From NCBI RefSeq assembly GCF_900112345.1, contig NZ_FOLB01000001.1, positions 248,001 to 312,000 on the forward strand: 64,000 nucleotides of DNA. Direction: 5' to 3'. Shown here piece after piece: positions 16,264 through 24,797 of this stretch (the stretch's first letter is position 1; each line of letters starts with the position of its first letter). The notes under the pieces were generated by a model, which was not told the origin of the DNA, searched no databases, and worked only from the letters and a program-made list of their open reading frames with translations. Made by a program: the position numbers and the translations under genes. Source of the DNA: Nocardioides terrae (lineage in GTDB: Bacteria > Actinomycetota > Actinomycetes > Propionibacteriales > Nocardioidaceae).

Positions 16264-16632
16264 ATGGCGTACGACGAGCAGCTGGCCGCGAGGGTGCGGG
16301 AGCTGGTGCCGCCAGGCACCGCGGAGACGAGGATGTTCGGCGGTCTGGCGTTCATGGTGAACACCCACATGGCGCTCTCGCTCTCCGGCGACGGACTGTT
16401 GGTCCGCGTCGACGACCCGGAGGCTGCCGCCGCCCGCGGCGCCGAGGAGATGCGGATGGGCGAGCGGGTCATGACGGGCTTCATGCGCGTCCCCGCCGCG
16501 GCGCTGGCGACCGACGACGCGCTTGCGGGCTGGGTCGGGCCGGCCGTCGCCGAGGCGCAGGCCACGCCGCCGAAGGTCCGGAAGACCCCGAAGACCCCGA
16601 GGCGGCCGAAGGGCTCGGACAAGAACGGCTGA
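16264..16632 (+). CDS. TfoX/Sxy N-terminal domain protein
   Basis: A 122-aa protein. The TfoX-N fold is seen in TRMFGGLAFMVNTHMALSL and the later EEMRMGERVMTGFMRVP. A basic tail (KVRKTPKTPRRPKG) follows. TfoX-N proteins take part in competence control in Proteobacteria, but the stand-alone actinobacterial versions have no assigned role. Good match by pattern and size. Confidence 0.85.
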   Translation: MAYDEQLAARVRELVPPGTAETRMFGGLAFMVNTHMALSLSGDGLLVRVDDPEAAAARGAEEMRMGERVMTGFMRVPAAALATDDALAGWVGPAVAEAQATPPKVRKTPKTPRRPKGSDKNG

Positions 16633-16651
16633 GCGTGGTTACCGGGTCGGC

Positions 16652-16951
16652 GTGAAGCCGCCGAAGGACGCCGCCGTCGCCGCATCGGGCAGCTGGACCG
16701 ACCCCGATGACCGCTACCGGTCACCGACCGGCATCGTCCACGCGTGGGTGCCGCGCACCAACCAGACGCTCTGCGGCCTCCCGCTGAGCAAGGCGGGGCT
16801 GATCAGGTTCCCGCACATCCCGTGGGCCGAGGTGCAGCCCGCGACCGGTCGAGACGCCGACCAGGTCCAGGAGGTGTGCCCGCGGTGCGCGGCGGCGATG
16901 GGCCAGCGCCGCGACGAGAAGTCGTGGCGCCGGACCAACCCGCGTCCTTGA
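16652..16951 (+). CDS. small cysteine-containing hypothetical protein
   Basis: A 99-aa protein starting at GTG 16652. It has a lone C in TLCGLPLS and a CPRC knuckle near the C-terminus, which may bind zinc together with a histidine. Similar short proteins are found in Streptomyces and Nocardioides without known function. The start is uncertain, as the frame is open further up. It ends one base before the stop of the ring-opening amidohydrolase on the other strand. Confidence 0.62.
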   Translation: MKPPKDAAVAASGSWTDPDDRYRSPTGIVHAWVPRTNQTLCGLPLSKAGLIRFPHIPWAEVQPATGRDADQVQEVCPRCAAAMGQRRDEKSWRRTNPRP

Positions 16952-16952
16952 T

Positions 16953-18044
16953 TCAGCCCAGGTCGACGATCGCGGCGACCGGGCCGCCGCCCTCCGGCCC
17001 CTGGTGGGCGGCGGAGACCGAGACGAACACGGCCGGGTCGCCGGTCACCGCGGCGGTGACACCGCCGACCGCCGCCTTGATCTGCCGGTGCCAGTGCACG
17101 TCGGAGTCGTCGAGCATCGCGTTGCGGCGACCGCGCACGTGGCCGTCCTGCGAGGCCTCGCACTTGAGGAAGACGTTGACCAGCCGGCCGTCGAGGTCGG
17201 TCGGGTGCGGCCGCTCGGGCAGGTCCAGGCCGGCCGAGCGGACGGCCTCCCAGATCCCGTCGGCGTCGAGGGCGTCGCCCATCACCGAGTGACCGATCCG
17301 GTAGCGCCCGCCGACGCCGCGCGCGTTGCCGACCACGACCACCTGGGCACGGTCGAGCTCGACGCCCGAGGAGCAGGAGGCGACCGCCGAGAAGAGCGAG
17401 CGGTCGCGCATGATCTGCTCGTCCGTCGGCATGTCGATCTCACCGAGCGCGACGGCGATGCCGAGCGCCGTACCGCCGTTGGAGACGTCCATGGAGTGCA
17501 GCGTGTCATCGGTGAAGACCGTCTTCCCCCGCGCGTGCGCGTCGGCGATCGTCTTCAGCACCAGCAGCGGCGTCTTGGTCTGCACGTAGTGGACGTCGGC
17601 GACGTCGGTGATCCCGGCCCGCTCCATGGCGACCTTCACCGCGGCGGCGACCTTCTCGACCATGGCGACCCGGCCGATGTCCTCGGGCAGCAGCTCCTCG
17701 CTCATCGCGTAGCCGACGGTGAGCCGGAGGTCGTCGGTGGCCTCGGCGTCGACGGTCGCGAAGATCGTCGCGTGCGGGCTGATCACGCCGTCGGTGCCGC
17801 CCGACCACACGATCGGGATCTCCTTGACCGCCTCGGGGTCGGCGCCGCGGGAGACCAGTGCCTCGCGGAAGGCCCGGTCGGCCAGGATGCGGGTGTAGTC
17901 GTTGACGCCGCCGTTGCCCTCCGTCTTGCCGACGACGGCGATGACGCGGGTCGCCTCGAACACGCCGTCGTCGATGAGCTTGACCAGCTCGGAGGCGTCG
18001 GAGACGTGATGGAGCGGCACCTTGCGGACTTCGATCGCGGGCAT
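16953..18044 (-). CDS. ring-opening amidohydrolase (barbiturase / cyanuric acid hydrolase family)
   Basis: A 363-aa member of the small AtzD/barbiturase family. The three pseudo-repeats each show a Ser-Lys pair: SGGTDG (81-86) with K40 in VVGKTEG; SSG (225-227) with K158 in QTKTP; and [13 protein letters not shown] (343-355) with K294 in FLKCE. The family hydrolyses a ring amide of barbiturate (to ureidomalonate) or cyanurate (to carboxybiuret). Context favours barbiturase: a UraA-type permease and a molybdenum hydroxylase lie nearby. Its ATG immediately follows the carbamate kinase TGA (TGAATG), so both come from one mRNA. Family secure; substrate inferred. Confidence 0.85.
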   Translation of the reverse strand: MPAIEVRKVPLHHVSDASELVKLIDDGVFEATRVIAVVGKTEGNGGVNDYTRILADRAFREALVSRGADPEAVKEIPIVWSGGTDGVISPHATIFATVDAEATDDLRLTVGYAMSEELLPEDIGRVAMVEKVAAAVKVAMERAGITDVADVHYVQTKTPLLVLKTIADAHARGKTVFTDDTLHSMDVSNGGTALGIAVALGEIDMPTDEQIMRDRSLFSAVASCSSGVELDRAQVVVVGNARGVGGRYRIGHSVMGDALDADGIWEAVRSAGLDLPERPHPTDLDGRLVNVFLKCEASQDGHVRGRRNAMLDDSDVHWHRQIKAAVGGVTAAVTGDPAVFVSVSAAHQGPEGGGPVAAIVDLG

Positions 18045-18998
18045 TCAGCTCTTCCTTTCGGGGTCTGGCGAGACGTTCGTGCCGGCGGCGCCGGCGAGGG
18101 CGGGGACGATGTGGTCGAGCGAGCAGATCGATGCCTGCCGCCCGGTGGTGCGGACGAACCGGAGCGCGGCCTCGACCTTCGGGCCCATCGACCCGGCGCC
18201 GAACTCGCCGTCGTCGGCGTAGGCCTGCAGCTCCGACAGGGTGGTGCGGTCCAGCGGCCGCTCCTGCGGCGTGCCGTAGCCGAGCAGGACCTGCGGGACG
18301 TCGGTCGCGATGAGGAGCACGTCGGCCTCGACCGCGCCGGCGAGCACCGCCGCGGCCAGGTCCTTGTCGATGACCGCCTCGACCCCGCGCAGCCGGGCGT
18401 CGGGTCCGTCGCGGACGACCGGCACGCCGCCTCCGCCGCCGGCGATGACGACGTACCCGTTGGCGACCATGGCCAGGACGGCCGGCACGTCGAGGACCTC
18501 CTGGGGCTCGGGGCTGGCAACCACGCGGCGCCAGCCCTTGTCCCCGAAGTCGCGCCAGACCTCGCCGTGGCCGATGAGGGTCTGCGCCTCCTCGCGCGGC
18601 AGGTAGCGCCCGATCGGCTTGGACGGCTCGAGCAGGCCCGGGTCGTCGGCGCTGACGAGGGTGCGGGTGACGAGCGCCGCCACCGGCCGGTGGGCGCCGC
18701 GCGCCTGGAGGGCGAGCTCCAGCGCGTTGGCCAGGATCACGCCGATGGTCGCCTGCGTCTGCGCGACGCACCAGTCGAGCGGGACCGGGGGGACGACCGC
18801 GGCGGCGATCTCGTTCTTGACGAGCAGGTTGCCGACCTGCGGCCCGTTGCCGTGGGTGACGACCACCTCGTGGCCGGCCGCGACCAGGTCCGCCAGCCCG
18901 TCGGCCGCCCGGCCGGCCGCCGCGATCTGGTCCTCGGGCCGGGCGCGCCCGTCGGGGCTGCTCAGCGCGTTGCCGCCGAGCGCGACGAGGACTCTCAT
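18045..18998 (-). CDS. arcC: carbamate kinase
   Basis: A 317-aa amino-acid-kinase-fold protein. ALGGNAL (6-12), THGNGPQVG (48-56), GGGGGVP and IDKDLAAA are the carbamate kinase signatures. The enzyme converts carbamoyl phosphate + ADP to ATP + carbamate, the last step of pathways that cleave a ureido group by phosphorolysis. No arginine deiminase or ornithine carbamoyltransferase is nearby; instead it is the first gene of a bicistron with the ring-opening amidohydrolase. TAGCGT 6 nt before the ATG is a leaderless -10. It is likely the functional equivalent of AllK. Confidence 0.92.
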   Translation of the reverse strand: MRVLVALGGNALSSPDGRARPEDQIAAAGRAADGLADLVAAGHEVVVTHGNGPQVGNLLVKNEIAAAVVPPVPLDWCVAQTQATIGVILANALELALQARGAHRPVAALVTRTLVSADDPGLLEPSKPIGRYLPREEAQTLIGHGEVWRDFGDKGWRRVVASPEPQEVLDVPAVLAMVANGYVVIAGGGGGVPVVRDGPDARLRGVEAVIDKDLAAAVLAGAVEADVLLIATDVPQVLLGYGTPQERPLDRTTLSELQAYADDGEFGAGSMGPKVEAALRFVRTTGRQASICSLDHIVPALAGAAGTNVSPDPERKS

Positions 18999-19004
18999 GC
19001 CTGA

Positions 19005-19010
19005 ACGCTA
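19005..19010 (-). promoter_or_regulatory. leaderless -10 of carbamate kinase-amidohydrolase operon
   Basis: TAGCGT on the minus strand ends 6 nt before the ATG of the carbamate kinase. Confidence 0.5.
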
Positions 19011-19020
19011 GGGGCGCGCA

Positions 19021-19062
19021 CCGGGCCGCGGCATGGGCAGGTGTTGCCGCGCCGTGGCCCGG
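19021..19062. promoter_or_regulatory. large inverted repeat upstream of carbamate kinase
   Basis: CCGGGCC (19021-19027) and GGCCCGG (19056-19062) flank GCGGCA (19028-19033) and TGCCGC (19045-19050). The repeat starts 10 nt upstream of the -10 box of the bicistron and lies after the SDR stop. It could be an operator over the -35 region or the terminator of the SDR gene; it has no U-tract. Confidence 0.45.
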
Positions 19063-19086
19063 ATGTTCGGCGACAACTACGCACTC

Positions 19087-19125
19087 GGTCTCGCGACGGT
19101 CGCTGCGCGACCTCCTCGACCAGCG
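19087..19125. repeat. half copy of the GGTCTCG...CTCGACCA palindromic repeat
   Basis: GGTCTCGCGACGGTCGCTG followed by CTCCTCGACCAGCG resembles the left half of the two full 93-bp elements at 22758-22850 and 27494-27586. The right half is missing. It lies in the intergenic gap after the SDR gene. Confidence 0.5.
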
Positions 19126-19141
19126 TGCTCAGCAGCGACCG

Positions 19142-19888
19142 TCAGCGGCCGCCGGCCACCCGGACGGTCGTCGCGGTGACGTACGACGCCTCCGGGCTCA
19201 TCAGCCAGGCGACGGTGGCGGCGATGTCGTCGGGCTCGCCGGGCCGGCCGAGCGGCACGGCGCCGCCGATCCGGTCGAGCCGCTCGGCGTCCCCGGAGTC
19301 CTCGTGCATGCGGGTGCGGATCGCCCCGGGGGCGACGCCGACGACGCGCACGCCGTCGGGCCCGGCCTCCTTGCCGAGGCCGAGCGTGAGGGTGTCGAGC
19401 CCGGCCTTGGCCGCCGCATAGTGGACGTACTCCCCCGGCGAGCCGATCGTCGCCGCCCCGGAGCTGATGTTCACGAGGACACCGCCCGATCCGCCGTAGG
19501 ACCGGCCGAGGCGTCGTACGGCCGCGCGGGCCACGAGCAGCGGAGCGACGAGGTTGACCTCGACGACGCGTCGCACGACCTCGGGATCGGTGTCCGCGAG
19601 CGGTCCGAGCGGACCGGCCCAGCCCGCGTTGTTGACGACGCCGGTGAGGCTCCCGGCGGTCTCGAAGAGCCTGTCCACGCCGTCCGCCGCGGCGAGGTCG
19701 GCGGCGACCAGGTCGCAGGAGACGCCGAGGCTGCGCACGGACGCGGCGGTCGCCTCGGCGGCCTCCGCGTCGGCGCGGTAGGCAAGGACCAGGTCGTGCC
19801 CGGACGCGGCGAGCCGGTGCGCGATCGCGGCACCGATGCCTCGGGTGCCCCCGGTGATCAGTGTTCGGGTCAGGTCGGCAGCGTCCAC
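19142..19888 (-). CDS. short-chain dehydrogenase/reductase
   Basis: A 248-aa classical SDR. The cofactor loop TGGTRGIG is near residue 10, NNAG near 87, the catalytic Ser in NISSG, and the YxxxK motif in YVHYAAAKAG. The C-terminus ends in the usual VTATTVRVAGG. NADP(H) use is suggested by arginines after the glycine loop; the substrate is unknown. GTG 19888 is supported by CAGAAT 6 nt upstream (leaderless -10). Lies between the carbamate kinase operon and the hemerythrin-like gene, all on the minus strand. Confidence 0.85.
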   Translation of the reverse strand: MDAADLTRTLITGGTRGIGAAIAHRLAASGHDLVLAYRADAEAAEATAASVRSLGVSCDLVAADLAAADGVDRLFETAGSLTGVVNNAGWAGPLGPLADTDPEVVRRVVEVNLVAPLLVARAAVRRLGRSYGGSGGVLVNISSGAATIGSPGEYVHYAAAKAGLDTLTLGLGKEAGPDGVRVVGVAPGAIRTRMHEDSGDAERLDRIGGAVPLGRPGEPDDIAATVAWLMSPEASYVTATTVRVAGGR

Positions 19889-19892
19889 GGCC

Positions 19893-20567
19893 TCATTCTG
19901 GCCGGTCGTCCTCCTGGCCCATCCGGGGGCTGCCGAGGAGGTACTGGCCGAGCAGGCCCGGCTTCCTCTTCGGCTCGTGCTCCGGCTCGGGCACGATCCG
20001 CCCCTGGGCCATGTCCCAGAAGGCATCGGTCCGCCGCATCACGCCGCGCGAGACCCTGCCGAGCATGCCGCCGTGCGGCTGGTGCGGGTGCGGCCGGGTC
20101 GGCTCCTGGGGCTCGACCCGCTGGATCCGGCCGGTCAGCTCGGCGAGCCGCTCGTCGTCCAGTCGCTCGGTGAGCCGGCGGGCGAGCTCCTCCTCGTGCC
20201 GACGCTCGTCCCCCAGCGCCTGCTCGACGTCGGCCCACAGCTCCGGCCAGGCGTAGTGCCCCTCGATGGTCGAGCCGTACTCGTGCGCGTTCACGTGGTA
20301 GAGCAGCACCTCGAGCCGCTTCACCGACGCGGTGAGGTCGTGGCACAGGGCCTTGCCGTCGGGAACCTTCGCGTACTCGGGCAGCATCACGTCGTCGATG
20401 GCGTGCAGGTGCCGGGAGGTGCCGCCGAGGAAGTCGTCGATGCGGTGCCTCTCGAGGCGCGGGTCGTCGCGCGTGCCCTGCATGTGTCGGGCGGTCTCCA
20501 TGCGAGCGGCCAGGTCGTCGTGCGTCGAGCCGACGTAGTCGATCAGGCAGGCGGTCTTGGTGCTCAT
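19893..20567 (-). CDS. hemerythrin-like (HHE domain) protein
   Basis: A 224-aa protein with HHE-type histidine/acidic repeats in its first 150 residues (TSRHLHAIDD, HVNAHEYG, ERRHEEELAR), which would coordinate a di-iron or other metal site in a four-helix bundle. The C-terminal 70 residues are basic and proline-rich, without clear fold. Start at ATG 20567 after GAGGTGA. Possibly oxygen or redox sensing, or stress related; not obviously tied to the catabolic genes. Confidence 0.68.
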   Translation of the reverse strand: MSTKTACLIDYVGSTHDDLAARMETARHMQGTRDDPRLERHRIDDFLGGTSRHLHAIDDVMLPEYAKVPDGKALCHDLTASVKRLEVLLYHVNAHEYGSTIEGHYAWPELWADVEQALGDERRHEEELARRLTERLDDERLAELTGRIQRVEPQEPTRPHPHQPHGGMLGRVSRGVMRRTDAFWDMAQGRIVPEPEHEPKRKPGLLGQYLLGSPRMGQEDDRPE

Positions 20568-20637
20568 GCTGTCACCTCGCTGAACTCGATCTCTCTTCAC
20601 AGTGCCCTGCTGTTCACGAGATCACAAGCCCACAGGT

Positions 20638-22545
20638 TCAGGGCCGCAGGTCGACCTCCGCGTACGCCGCCCCGCCACTCAGCCCGGCATAGCCCGGGCC
20701 GCGGTCGAAGAACACGTCGGCGACCCGCGAGCGGCCCGCCCGCTCGACGGCCGTCGCCTCCGCGTCGAAGCCGAGCAGGTCACCCTCGCCGGTGAGCACG
20801 ACGCCGTAGTCGTCGAGGGCGGCCGCCGGCGAGACCTTGCGCCACAGCACGTCGCGCACGACCGACGCGGGGTCGCGCTCGAGCGGGTCGCCCCAGCCGC
20901 CGCCGCCGGTGGTGCGGATCCGGATCACCTCGCCGGCCTGCACGGGCGCGGCGTCGGCGAGCGCGTCGATCTCGCGCTCGTCGGGGCCGCCCGGGTCGAT
21001 CGTGACCTGGAACGGCCGGCCGGCACGGCCCCCGGCGACGCCCCAGCAGGCGAGGATCGAGCGGTCGGCGATCGACATGAAGTGGGCGTCCTTGAGCATC
21101 CGGATGTGCTTCTCGTAGCCGAGCCCGCCACGGTGCTTGCCCGCTCCCCCGCTGTCCACGGCGAGGCTGAGCGACTCCACCCGGAACGGGAAGCGCGCCT
21201 CGGTGAACTCGGTCGGGAGGTTCCTGGAGTCGGGGACGACGTGGATGGTGTCCTCACCGTCGCCGTGCGGTCGCCCGCCCGAGCCGCCGCCGAGGACCTC
21301 GCGCATCAGATAGGGGCGGCCCTCGCGGTCCTCGCCGTAGACGCCGGTGTAGCGGATGGTCTCCTGGTCGGCCGGCATCTGCCCGTCGACCGCCTTGGCG
21401 ACCACCCCTGCGAGCACGCCGAGGAGCCGCAGGATGACGAACGTCCGCGCGTTGGTCGGCGCCGGGAAGACCGGCGTGAGCAGCGTGCCCGGCTCGGGGA
21501 ACCGCATCTCGATGAGCGGCACGATCCCCTCGTTGACGTCGAGCTCCGCCATCCGCTCCGGGGTGTCGGCGAGGTTGCGCAGGATCGGCGCCAGCCACTT
21601 CTTGAGGAAGACACCGTCGCTGTAGTCGCCGCAGTGGTTGATCGGCCCCTTGGCCTGCGGTCCGGTGCCGTCGAAGTCGAGGATGATGCGCTCGCCGCCG
21701 GGGTCGTCGGCGCCCGTGCGGGTCAGGGTGATCCGCTGCGTGTGCAGCATCGGCTCGTCGACGCCGTCGTGCTCGGCGTAGTCCTCCCACGTCCACGTTC
21801 CGAACGGGATCTTCGCGATGATCTCGCGTCGGTAGGTGTCCGTGGTCCGGCTGATGATCGCGTCGAAGGCCGCCTCGACGGCGCCGACGCCGTACCGCTC
21901 GAAGAGCTCGCCGAGCCGTCTCGCGCCCATCAGGCAGGCGCTGCACTCGGCGTCGAGGTCGGCGGCCAATGACTCGGGCATGCGGGAGTTGCGGGTCATG
22001 ATCGCCAGGGCCGAGCGGTTGGGCACGCCCGCGTCCCACAATCGGATCGGCGGGACCATCAGCCCCTCCTCGAAGACGCTCGTGGCCGCGCTCGGCATCG
22101 AGCCGGGCACCGCGCCGCCGATGTCGTCGTGGTGGCCGAACGCCTGCACGAAGGCGACGACCCTGCCGCTCGCGAACACCGGGACGGTCACGCACAGGTC
22201 GGGCAGGTGGCCGATGCCGCCCTCGGAGCGGTAGACGTCGTTGTGGAAGAAGACGTCGCCCTCGCGCATCTCCTCGATCGGGAAGTCCCGGGCGACCGGG
22301 TGGACCAGGGCGCTGTAGGACCGGCCGGTGAGCTTGCGCAGCAGCCGGTCGTGGATGCCGGCGCGGAAGTCGTGCGCGTCGCGGATCATCGGGCTGCGGC
22401 TGGTCCGCGCAATGGCGGTCTCGACCTCCTGCTCGACGGCCGCCAGGCTGCCCTGGACGATCTCGACGAGCACCGGGTCGGCGCTCCTCCCCTCGTCGGC
22501 GGTCAGGTGGCCGAACGGGAACTGGGTGGGCACTCTTCGGCTCAT
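20638..22545 (-). CDS. hyuB: hydantoinase B / oxoprolinase family, beta subunit
   Basis: A 635-aa HyuB-family protein. Signature stretches include DVFFHNDVYRSEGGIGHLPD, FGHHDDIGG, and the glycine-rich C-terminal TTGGGGWGDP. HyuA/HyuB pairs hydrolyse cyclic amides or ureides with ATP (N-methylhydantoin, 5-oxoproline) or, in acetone carboxylase relatives, carboxylate ketones. The ATG overlaps the hyuA stop by 4 nt. In this island the likely substrate is a cyclic ureide or lactam, but sequence alone does not tell which. Confidence 0.88.
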   Translation of the reverse strand: MSRRVPTQFPFGHLTADEGRSADPVLVEIVQGSLAAVEQEVETAIARTSRSPMIRDAHDFRAGIHDRLLRKLTGRSYSALVHPVARDFPIEEMREGDVFFHNDVYRSEGGIGHLPDLCVTVPVFASGRVVAFVQAFGHHDDIGGAVPGSMPSAATSVFEEGLMVPPIRLWDAGVPNRSALAIMTRNSRMPESLAADLDAECSACLMGARRLGELFERYGVGAVEAAFDAIISRTTDTYRREIIAKIPFGTWTWEDYAEHDGVDEPMLHTQRITLTRTGADDPGGERIILDFDGTGPQAKGPINHCGDYSDGVFLKKWLAPILRNLADTPERMAELDVNEGIVPLIEMRFPEPGTLLTPVFPAPTNARTFVILRLLGVLAGVVAKAVDGQMPADQETIRYTGVYGEDREGRPYLMREVLGGGSGGRPHGDGEDTIHVVPDSRNLPTEFTEARFPFRVESLSLAVDSGGAGKHRGGLGYEKHIRMLKDAHFMSIADRSILACWGVAGGRAGRPFQVTIDPGGPDEREIDALADAAPVQAGEVIRIRTTGGGGWGDPLERDPASVVRDVLWRKVSPAAALDDYGVVLTGEGDLLGFDAEATAVERAGRSRVADVFFDRGPGYAGLSGGAAYAEVDLRP

Positions 22546-24701
22546 GCTCCGCCTGCCTCTTCCTCGTGGGCGCGGGTCACGATCAGGTTCAGGTAGGCGT
22601 CGACGGTCGCCGTGAAGCCCGGGTGGATCGGCACGGTCGAGCCGAACTCCTCCACGATGGCCGGCCCCTCCACGCGTACGCCGGGGGCGAGATCGGGCCG
22701 CCAGAGGATCGGCGCGTCGACGTACCCCTCGGCGGCGTCGAAGCAGACCGGCCTCGCGGTCTCGATACGCTCGCTGGCGCTCGCCTCTCGACCACCGACG
22801 CTTTCGCCGGTCGAGTGGCCGGAGCCGCTGGGCGGAGGCGTATCGAGACCTGCCTTCCTGATCTCCGGGCGCTGGATCGGCCCGATGCCGGAGACCCGGA
22901 GGTTGACCCACTCGACCTGCTGGGTCGGGTCGCTGGCGAAGTCGTAGCCGTAGGTCGAGCGGTGCTCGGCGTGGAACCGGTCCGCGACGACGGCGAGCGT
23001 CGCCGCGGTGACCGGGCCGTCGGGGACCGGGACGCGGACCTCGAAGGCCTGCCCGAAGTAGCGCAGGTCGGCGGTGCGCGCGAACTGGTGCTGCTCGGCC
23101 GTGAACCCCTCGCCCGTCAGCGCCTCCGCGGCCCGCGCGGTCAGCGCGTCGAGGATCGCCGCGACGTCGCCCGGGTCGAGCGCCGACGCGAGCGAGACGT
23201 GGGTCTGCACGTAGTCGTTCTTGACGTCGACGGTGAGCAGCCCGAACGCGCTGACGTTGCCCGGGTTCGGCGGCACCAGCACGGTCGGGATGCCGAGCAC
23301 GTCCATCAGCCGGCACAGCAGCAGCGAGCCGGAGCCGCCGAAGGTGACGAGGGTGAAGTCCCGGACGTCGAGCCCGCGCTTGACGGTGACCTGGCGCAGC
23401 GCGTTGGCCTGGTTCCAGGCCGAGATCTCGAGGATGCCGGTCGCGCAGGCCTCGGGCGTCATGGCCAGCTTCCCGGCCAGCGCCTCCAGGCCGGCGCGCG
23501 CGGCCGGGACGTCGAGCGGGATCTCCCCGCCGAGCAGGTGCGGAGGGATCCGGCCGAGCACGACGTGGGCGTCGGTGACCGTGACGTCGGCCCCTCCGGA
23601 GCCGTAGCAGATCGGGCCGGGCGCGGCGCCCGCCGACTGCGGGCCGACCTTGAGGGATCCCTCCGGCGAGAGCCAGGCGATCGAGCCGCCGCCGGCGCCG
23701 ACGGTGACCACGTCGATCATCGGGATCTTGGACGGGAACGCGCCGACCGAGCCCTCGGTCGTCAGCGTCGGCTCGCCGTCGATGACGACGGAGACGTCGG
23801 TCGACGTACCGCCCCCGTCGCTGGTCAGGATCCGCGAGAAGCCGGCGACCTTGGCGATGAGCGCCGCGCCGAGCGCGCCGGCCGCCGGGCCCGAGAGCAC
23901 GGTGGTGATCGGCTGGTGGACGACCTCGTCGGCCGAGAGCACGCCGCCGTTGGACTTCATGACGTAGAACGGCGGGCCGCCGAGCTCGGCCAGCCGGCCC
24001 TTGATGTTGCCGACGTAGGAGCGCAGCCGCGGCTTGACCGCGGCGTCGACGAGGGTGGTCATCGAGCGCTCGTACTCGCGGTACTCGCGCAGCACCTCCG
24101 AGCTGATCGAGACGACGGCGTCCGGGTGCTCGTCGGTGAGGATCTCGCGCATCCGCTCCTCGTGCGCGGGGTTGGCGTAGGAGTGCAGGAAGCTCACGCC
24201 CAGGGTGCCGACGCCCTGCTCGCGGAACCAGCGGGCGACCTCACGGGCACCCGCCTCGTCGAAGGGACGCACCTCGGTGCCCTCGAAGTCCATGCGGCCC
24301 TCGACGCCCTTCACCCGGTCGCGCGCCACGATCCGGTCGGGCTTGACCCAGAAGTAGGAGTTGCCGTAGCCGTCGGGCACCGACTGCCGGGCGATCTCGA
24401 GCATCGCCTCGTAGCCGGTGTTGGTGATGAACCCGAGCCGGTCGACCTTGCCCTCGAGCAGTTGGTTGGTGGCCACCGTCGTGCCGTGGGACACGGCGGC
24501 GATCGCTTGACCGTCCTCCGCTCCGAGACCGATCAGGCCGAGCCCCTTCTCGACGCCCGCGAGGAACCCCTCGGCCGGGTCGTGCGGCGTGCTCGGCGTC
24601 TTGGTGGTGACCACCTCGCCGGTGGTCTCGTCGAACACGACCACGTCGGTGAAGGTTCCGCCGGTGTCGATCCCGATCCTGATGCTGCGGGGCGGTCGCA
24701 T
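22542..24701 (-). CDS. hyuA: hydantoinase A / oxoprolinase family, alpha subunit (carries in-frame repeat)
   Basis: A 719-aa HyuA protein. IGIDTGGTFTDVVVF near the N-terminus is the phosphate-binding motif of the ASKHA-like fold; SDGGGTSTDV and GAGGGSIA are further ATPase motifs. It works with HyuB in ATP-dependent cyclic amide hydrolysis. Residues 618-648 (GLDTPPPSGSGHST to SERIET) are encoded exactly by a 93-bp palindromic repeat and look like an insertion in a surface loop between family-conserved segments. ATG 24701 is chosen on domain position; the Shine-Dalgarno is weak. First gene of a two-gene operon. Confidence 0.88.
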   Translation of the reverse strand: MRPPRSIRIGIDTGGTFTDVVVFDETTGEVVTTKTPSTPHDPAEGFLAGVEKGLGLIGLGAEDGQAIAAVSHGTTVATNQLLEGKVDRLGFITNTGYEAMLEIARQSVPDGYGNSYFWVKPDRIVARDRVKGVEGRMDFEGTEVRPFDEAGAREVARWFREQGVGTLGVSFLHSYANPAHEERMREILTDEHPDAVVSISSEVLREYREYERSMTTLVDAAVKPRLRSYVGNIKGRLAELGGPPFYVMKSNGGVLSADEVVHQPITTVLSGPAAGALGAALIAKVAGFSRILTSDGGGTSTDVSVVIDGEPTLTTEGSVGAFPSKIPMIDVVTVGAGGGSIAWLSPEGSLKVGPQSAGAAPGPICYGSGGADVTVTDAHVVLGRIPPHLLGGEIPLDVPAARAGLEALAGKLAMTPEACATGILEISAWNQANALRQVTVKRGLDVRDFTLVTFGGSGSLLLCRLMDVLGIPTVLVPPNPGNVSAFGLLTVDVKNDYVQTHVSLASALDPGDVAAILDALTARAAEALTGEGFTAEQHQFARTADLRYFGQAFEVRVPVPDGPVTAATLAVVADRFHAEHRSTYGYDFASDPTQQVEWVNLRVSGIGPIQRPEIRKAGLDTPPPSGSGHSTGESVGGREASASERIETARPVCFDAAEGYVDAPILWRPDLAPGVRVEGPAIVEEFGSTVPIHPGFTATVDAYLNLIVTRAHEEEAGGA
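22758..22850. repeat. 93-bp palindromic repeat, copy 1 (inside hyuA)
   Basis: Starts GGTCTCGATACGC and ends with its inverse GCGTATCGAGACC; internal arms include CTCGACCA and GGTCGAGTGGCC. Length is exactly 31 codons with no stop in the hyuA frame. Without gaps it matches copy 2 (27494-27586) at 78 of 93 positions, with most differences in the central loop. Confidence 0.85.
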
Positions 24702-24737
24702 GCGGCAAGTGTTTCGGCCGTACGACGGCTCCGGCGA

Positions 24738-24752
24738 CGGCACGATGTGCCG
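24738..24752. promoter_or_regulatory. 15-bp palindrome upstream of hyuA
   Basis: CGGCAC-GAT-GTGCCG is a perfect inverted repeat centred 44 nt before the hyuA ATG, in the 96-bp gap after plsC. It is a candidate operator for the hyuAB operon; the regulator is unknown. Confidence 0.4.
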
Positions 24753-24797
24753 ACGAACCGGCGTTTCGTTGTCAGATGTCGTCGGCGGGCCGGGCGG

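Noticed and set aside
18045..18998. Arginine deiminase pathway carbamate kinase
   Set aside because: No arcA or arcB nearby; it is in a bicistron with a ring-opening amidohydrolase.
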